A stretch of DNA of 9,876 nt from an uncultured bacterium (GTDB lineage Bacteria > Patescibacteria > JAEDAM01 > Absconditabacterales > Absconditicoccaceae): NCBI GenBank assembly GCA_937950065.1, contig CALFEN010000054.1:1-9876 (forward strand). The letters are read 5' to 3'. A program made the position numbers and the translations under genes. The notes under the pieces were generated by a model. The model searched no databases. It was not told the DNA's origin and was given only the letters and a program-made list of their open reading frames with translations. Every line of letters begins with the position of its first letter. The first letter of the stretch is position 1. Of the stretch, positions 5,933 to 9,876 are shown piece after piece.

Positions 5933-8900
5933 ATGTCAGAATTTAGTAAAAAGTATGACCAAAATATTGAGTGAGAGATATACAGAAATTGGTTAAAGAA
6001 CGATTTATTCTCTCCAGAAAAACAAGAGCAGTTAAAATGAAAAAGTATCAAGGAACAATTTACAATTTCTATGCCTCCTCCTAATGTTACTGGTGTATTA
6101 CATGTATGACATGCTATGTTTTTGTCTGTGCAGGATATCATGGTGAGATATGCCAGAATGAAAGGTAAAAAAGCTCTCCGGATACCATGAACAGACCACG
6201 CAGGTATTGCTACCCAAGTTGTAGTAGAAAAAAAACTTAAAAAAGAAAAGAATCTTACAAGACATATTTTGGGCAGAGAAAAATTTTTGTGAGAGGTATG
6301 GGATTGGGTAAGATCCTGCAGAAGCACTATTGTCTCTCAAATGAAGATAATGTGAGCTTCCTGTGATTGGAATAGGGAGCAGTTTACTCTGTCAGAAAAA
6401 CTTTCTCGTGCAGTGCGTAAATCATTTGTAAATCTTTACAATCAAAATAAAATTTATCAGTCTTCATATATTATCAACTGGTGTCCAAGATGCCAGACGG
6501 TTTTGTCAGATATAGAAGTCTCATACAAGGAAACAAATTCTAAATTTTATTATATCAGGTATTTTATAGAAGGCAAAGGTGATTTTATCACAGTAGCAAC
6601 TGTAAGACCTGAAACAATTTTTGGTGATGTAGCTATTGCTGTTCATCCCAAAGATAGGAGATACAAAAAACTTATCTGAAAAAATGTATTGATACCTATA
6701 ATAAATAAACCTATTCCTATAATAGGAGATGAATCAGTAGAAACAGATTTTGGGACTTGAGCTCTCAAAATCACTCCTGCACACGATCCAGTGGATTATG
6801 AAATTTGAAAAAAACATAATCTTAAACTTGATAATTTTGCTATAGACAAAGATGGGAAACTTACAGAGCTTGCAGGTGAATTTGCAGGGCAGACAGTGGA
6901 AAGCGTTTTTGAAAATATTATACAGTATCTCAAGGAAATATGAAATATAGAAAAAATAGAAGATTATTTAAATAAGATTCCACATTGCGAAAGATGTGAT
7001 ACCAGACTTCAGCCGCTTGTATCCAAACAGCGATTTGTAGATGTCAAGGAAGCAGCTGCCAGATCCATAGATTTGGTAAATAAAGGCGAAACAAAAATAT
7101 ATCCTGAAAGATTTAATAAAATATTTTTTGACTGGCTGGAAAATATCAGACCTTGGTGTATTTCCAGACAACTACGATGGGGGCACAGAATTCCTGTCTG
7201 GTATTGTGAATGCGGTGAAAATAATGTCCTAGATGAAGATTTTATTTTGCAAAATAATCCAGAAAATAAAAATATTATTCTCTCTATGATGCTTTTTAAT
7301 CTGATATCTGATAGCAGACTCAAAAATCCTTTTAATCTGGAAGATATTATAAATTTATTCTTTGAAAATGGGTTAAATACAAATGAATGAAAAATTTATC
7401 AGGTTTATATGGATATTTATAAGATAAAATTTAAAGATAATAAAGATATTTTGGCACAGGTTCATGAACTTGAAAAAATATTTGATAGTATCCAAAAAGA
7501 CTCAAATTATATTATCAAGAACTGATGAGAGCTTATAGATATTTTGGAAACTTCAAATTATATTATAAAGGACAGAGATCTTTATAAATTTGATTTCCGT
7601 TGCCAAAAATGTTGAAGTAATATAATGAGACAGGAAGAAGATGTCTTGGATACATGGTTTAGTTCTGCATTATGGCCGTTCAGTATTTTGGGACGACCGG
7701 AAAAAACTCCTGATTTTGAAAATTACTACCCAAACACTGTAATGGAAACATGATATGATATAATCTTTTTTTGGGTGGCAAGAATGACTATGATGTGATT
7801 GGAAAATACTTGAAAAAAGCCTTTTGATAATATTTATCTTAACGGTCTGGTCAGAGATGAGAAAGGCTCTAAAATGTCTAAATCCAAATGAAACGTAGTA
7901 GATCCACTTGAAATGATAAAAAAATATGGTGCTGACGCTGTCAGGTTATCCCTCGTGATGTGAAGCACTCCTTGAAATGACGTGAAATTTTCTGAAACCA
8001 AAGTTGATTATACACGAAGGTTTATGAATAAAATCTGGAATGCTTCCAGATTTATCTATATCAAAACTATAGAGCAAAATCCTGATATAACATTTGATTA
8101 CCAGCTTCTTGCTGACGATATCAAAGCCAACGTTGATAAGCTGAATGACTTTGATAAGCGGATACTATGAAAAATATATGATCTTATCGTAGAATGAGAA
8201 AAGTTTATGGATAAGTTTATGATATGAGAGTTTGCTCAAAAAATACTGCAGACTGTATGGCATGATTTCTGTGATTGGTATATAGAAATTTCCAAGTTTG
8301 ATAATAATGAATATACCAATAAAGTCTTGCTTTATAGTATCTCTACATTTATAAAATTATTGCATCCATTTGTGCCTTTTATCACAGAAAAGTTATGGGG
8401 ATTATTGAAATTTGAATGATTTTTGATGATATCAGAATTCCCTGTTCCTATAGAGATTGTAGATAAAAAATACAAAATTTGAGTGTTGATGGATATAGTG
8501 TCAGAAATTAGAAATTTGAAAAATTCTTTTGATATCAAAAATCATGAGAAAGTATTTGCAGTTATACAGTCAAACACTTCTTTATCAGAATTCCTGAATT
8601 CTTATGATGATTTACTAAAAAATTTATTAAACGCTGAAGAAATAAAGTATATATTGGAAAAAGATGATATTTCACAAGAGTATAATACTTCTATTATAGC
8701 TGATATCAAAGTTTGAATAAAGACAATGAAACAGCAGTCACGAAAAGAGAAACTTGAAGAATTGGAAAGAGATTTAAAGCAGCAGGAACAATATTTACAA
8801 ACACTCAGATCTGTGATGAGTGCACCTTGATTTATGGAAAAAGCACCTCAACATATTATAGATGAGAGAACTACGAAGATGGAAGAAGTAAAAATTAGAA

Positions 8901-8947
8901 TAACGAAATTACAGCACGAGATTAACAAAATAAAGATGAATCATTAG
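5933..8947 (+). CDS. valS: Valyl-tRNA synthetase
   Basis: A 1004-residue class I aminoacyl-tRNA synthetase that charges tRNA-Val with valine in the cytoplasm and edits mischarged threonine. About 27 TGA codons are read as glycine. Domains in order: [15 protein letters not shown] (residues 46-60), containing the HIGH motif HVGH (57-60) whose Gly59 is [19 protein letters not shown]; zinc-type [16 protein letters not shown]; editing domain with [17 protein letters not shown] and [50 protein letters not shown] (647-651), followed by K-Gly(TGA)-N; the anticodon-binding domain with [11 protein letters not shown] and [13 protein letters not shown]; and a C-terminal coiled coil (about 930-1004). Family members are usually 870-950 residues. 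The excess is an insertion between Cys425-x-Cys427 and Cys557-x2-Cys560, where relatives have a short loop. The frame ends in TAG. Start chosen because [17 protein letters not shown] matches the family's N-terminus. Confidence 0.98.
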
Positions 8948-8989
8948 TAAACAGACCTCAAAAAGCCTTTACTTACTAAAAATACAATA

Positions 8990-9394
8990 ATGAAAATTCT
9001 GCATGCAATAGTTGCAAACACACTTATCAACGCTTTTATCCTCTATATTATAGCAAAATATGCTGGAGTCTTTGGCTTTCACGGGTTTGGTATAGAACCT
9101 TCTGAAGCTCTGACTATAGAAATAATGGTAGCTCTAGGGTTCTTGTTTTGGATAGTGTATTATATCGCTAGAAATATAATAAAATTTATTACATTTCCTA
9201 TTAGATGGCTTAGTCTTGGTGTCCTCACAGTGCTTATCAACGTATGAATGTTTTATTTCTTTCAGTGGTTGGTATGACGTTTGAATATCAATGTAGATGG
9301 AACTCAAATCCATATCGTGCTTTGAAATTTTGTCCAGATCATAGTATTGTCTGTTATAGTATATTTACTAAATTTGCTTTTAAAAACTAATTAA
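8990..9394 (+). CDS. Four-helix membrane protein of the phage holin superfamily IV-like family (PF04020 type)
   Basis: A 134-residue protein with four hydrophobic helices, near residues 5-24, 41-60, 72-96 and 107-130. The segment FITFPIRWLSLGVLTVLINV (66-85), followed by NVDG (101-104), matches the pattern LTLPLxxLTLGLFTLVIN...VDGF of the small membrane proteins filed under phage holin family 4_2. These are widespread chromosomal proteins, so the name does not imply a prophage, and no other phage gene is nearby. Three TGA codons encode glycine. It begins 42 bp after valS with no clear terminator between them, and is followed after 11 bp by another small membrane protein. Its function in cells is unknown. 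Confidence 0.78.
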
Positions 9395-9405
9395 AAATAA
9401 AGAAA

Positions 9406-9645
9406 ATGATGAAACGATTGTATGTTATAATTAGTCTTACTTTATGAGTCATAGTATTGGTTATATATTTCCAGAATATCAGAATGAATTATACTTGATT
9501 GTATTTTTTTAAAGCCAGATTGATGTTGCCTGTTTTTTTGTTTTATATTTCTATTATATCATTTGCATTTGGAGTGAGTTTGACTTTGGCTGTTAAAGGA
9601 TTTTTAGATTGAAATAAAGATATGGATGACTGATTTGACTTATAA
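9406..9645 (+). CDS. Small two-helix membrane protein, LapA-like
   Basis: A 79-residue protein with helices near residues 5-22 and 40-64, and four TGA-glycines. After the first helix, YFQNIRMNYTGLYFFKARLMLP recalls the LapA (PF06305) pattern in which a short QN segment and an amphipathic stretch separate two helices; the second helix contains FAFGVSLTL. The tail is acidic (GNKDMDDGFDL). The resemblance is by layout and a few residues, so it is only tentative. It starts 11 bp after the holin-like gene and overlaps the next gene by 20 bp, so the three are probably one transcript. ATG ATG begins the frame; either may be used. Confidence 0.65.
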
Positions 9646-9828
9646 TATCACCAGGGAAGATGCTGCAAAATATATGGGTATTTCTACCAGAACATTAGAC
9701 AGGAAAATTAAACAGTGATTTTTTAGTTTTAAAAAAATAGCGAACAGAGTTTATATGGCTCGTGAAGAAGTAGAGGATTACAAACAAAATCTTGAATCAG
9801 TGCATAGAAATACTCCACAAAGTCAAAT
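9626..9828 (+). CDS. Excisionase/MerR-type helix-turn-helix protein (3' end missing)
   Basis: The first 67 residues of a small DNA-binding protein. REDAAKYMGISTRTLDRKIKQG (residues 10-31, Gly31 from TGA) is a helix-turn-helix of the HTH_17/excisionase type, followed by the wing FFSFKKIANRVYMAREEVEDY. Such domains bind DNA in recombination directionality factors and small regulators. The gene starts inside the preceding gene (20-bp overlap, different frame), which suggests translational coupling. The genomic sequence ends at 9828; the codons beyond it are adapter and must not be translated. Whether the full protein has an additional domain cannot be known here. No integrase is seen in the window. 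Confidence 0.82.
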
Positions 9829-9876
9829 AGATCGGAAGAGCACACGTCTGAACTCCAGTCACTAGCTTATCTCGTA
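9829..9876 (+). other. Illumina TruSeq adapter contamination (not genomic)
   Basis: The last 48 bases begin AGATCGGAAGAGCACACGTC and continue exactly as the TruSeq indexed adapter. The 6-base index TAGCTT (9863-9868) follows, then ATCTCGTA, the start of the adapter's flow-cell part. It is an untrimmed read-through at the contig end and should be clipped. Confidence 0.99.

Noticed and set aside
5890..6340. Minus-strand open frames of 80-145 codons opposite the start of valS.
   Set aside because: The plus strand carries unmistakable ValRS motifs here; the minus frames show no motif of their own.
5933..8947. valS as a pseudogene broken by many stop codons.
   Set aside because: All interruptions are TGA, many at invariant glycines, and the reading frame never shifts. 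It is intact under the UGA = Gly code.
8990..9394. Prophage remnant suggested by the holin-like protein and the excisionase-like HTH protein.
   Set aside because: This holin-type family is common on ordinary chromosomes, and no integrase, capsid, lysin or attachment-site repeat is visible.
1..9876. tRNA, rRNA, CRISPR array or transposon.
   Set aside because: No cloverleaf with CCA-side pairing, no regularly spaced direct repeats, and no transposase motifs or terminal inverted repeats were seen by eye.

Overview
The window is about 30% GC and reads only if UGA is a sense codon. Nine long reading frames and one partial frame are interrupted by almost 90 in-frame TGA codons in total, while every visible gene stop is TAA or TAG. 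TGA falls on residues that are glycine in known families: the HxGH and KMSKSKGN motifs of valyl-tRNA synthetase, the GTLYP and GPPRKYY motifs of PadR, and the CxGCGxC cluster motif of a ferredoxin. Conserved tryptophans use TGG. This is the UGA = Gly code (translation table 25) of the candidate phyla Absconditabacteria (SR1) and Gracilibacteria (BD1-5), in the Patescibacteria/CPR. The window is probably a metagenomic contig: its last 48 bases are Illumina TruSeq adapter, not genome.

Layout. 1-275 (+): C-terminal part of the beta subunit of a 2-oxoacid:ferredoxin oxidoreductase. 276-868: no gene, but three GC-rich hairpins with 3-nt loops, the last of them a terminator, and a bidirectional terminator at 820-849. 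869-1834 (-): a membrane heme (ferric-reductase-like) domain fused to a 4Fe-4S ferredoxin domain. 2084-3312 (-): a two-gene operon of uncharacterised proteins built from copies of one roughly 38-residue repeat, with its own promoter. 3589-5646 (+): a PadR repressor and, 9 bp later, a large PspC-domain membrane protein with a cysteine-rich outer tail. 5933-8947 (+): valS with an insertion of about 100 residues. 8990-9828 (+): a compact run of a four-helix holin-superfamily IV-like membrane protein, a small LapA-like membrane protein and an overlapping excisionase-type HTH protein cut by the adapter.

How the genes may work together. The oxidoreductase yields reduced ferredoxin, and the next annotated gene is a membrane heme/ferredoxin protein, which could pass electrons to or across the membrane; that link is inference. 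The PadR/PspC pair looks like a self-contained envelope-sensing unit: an imperfect palindrome lies inside the padR promoter and could serve autoregulation. The repeat-protein operon is divergent from this unit across a 276-bp intergenic region holding both promoters. No start codon in the window has a good Shine-Dalgarno sequence; leaders are A-rich instead.
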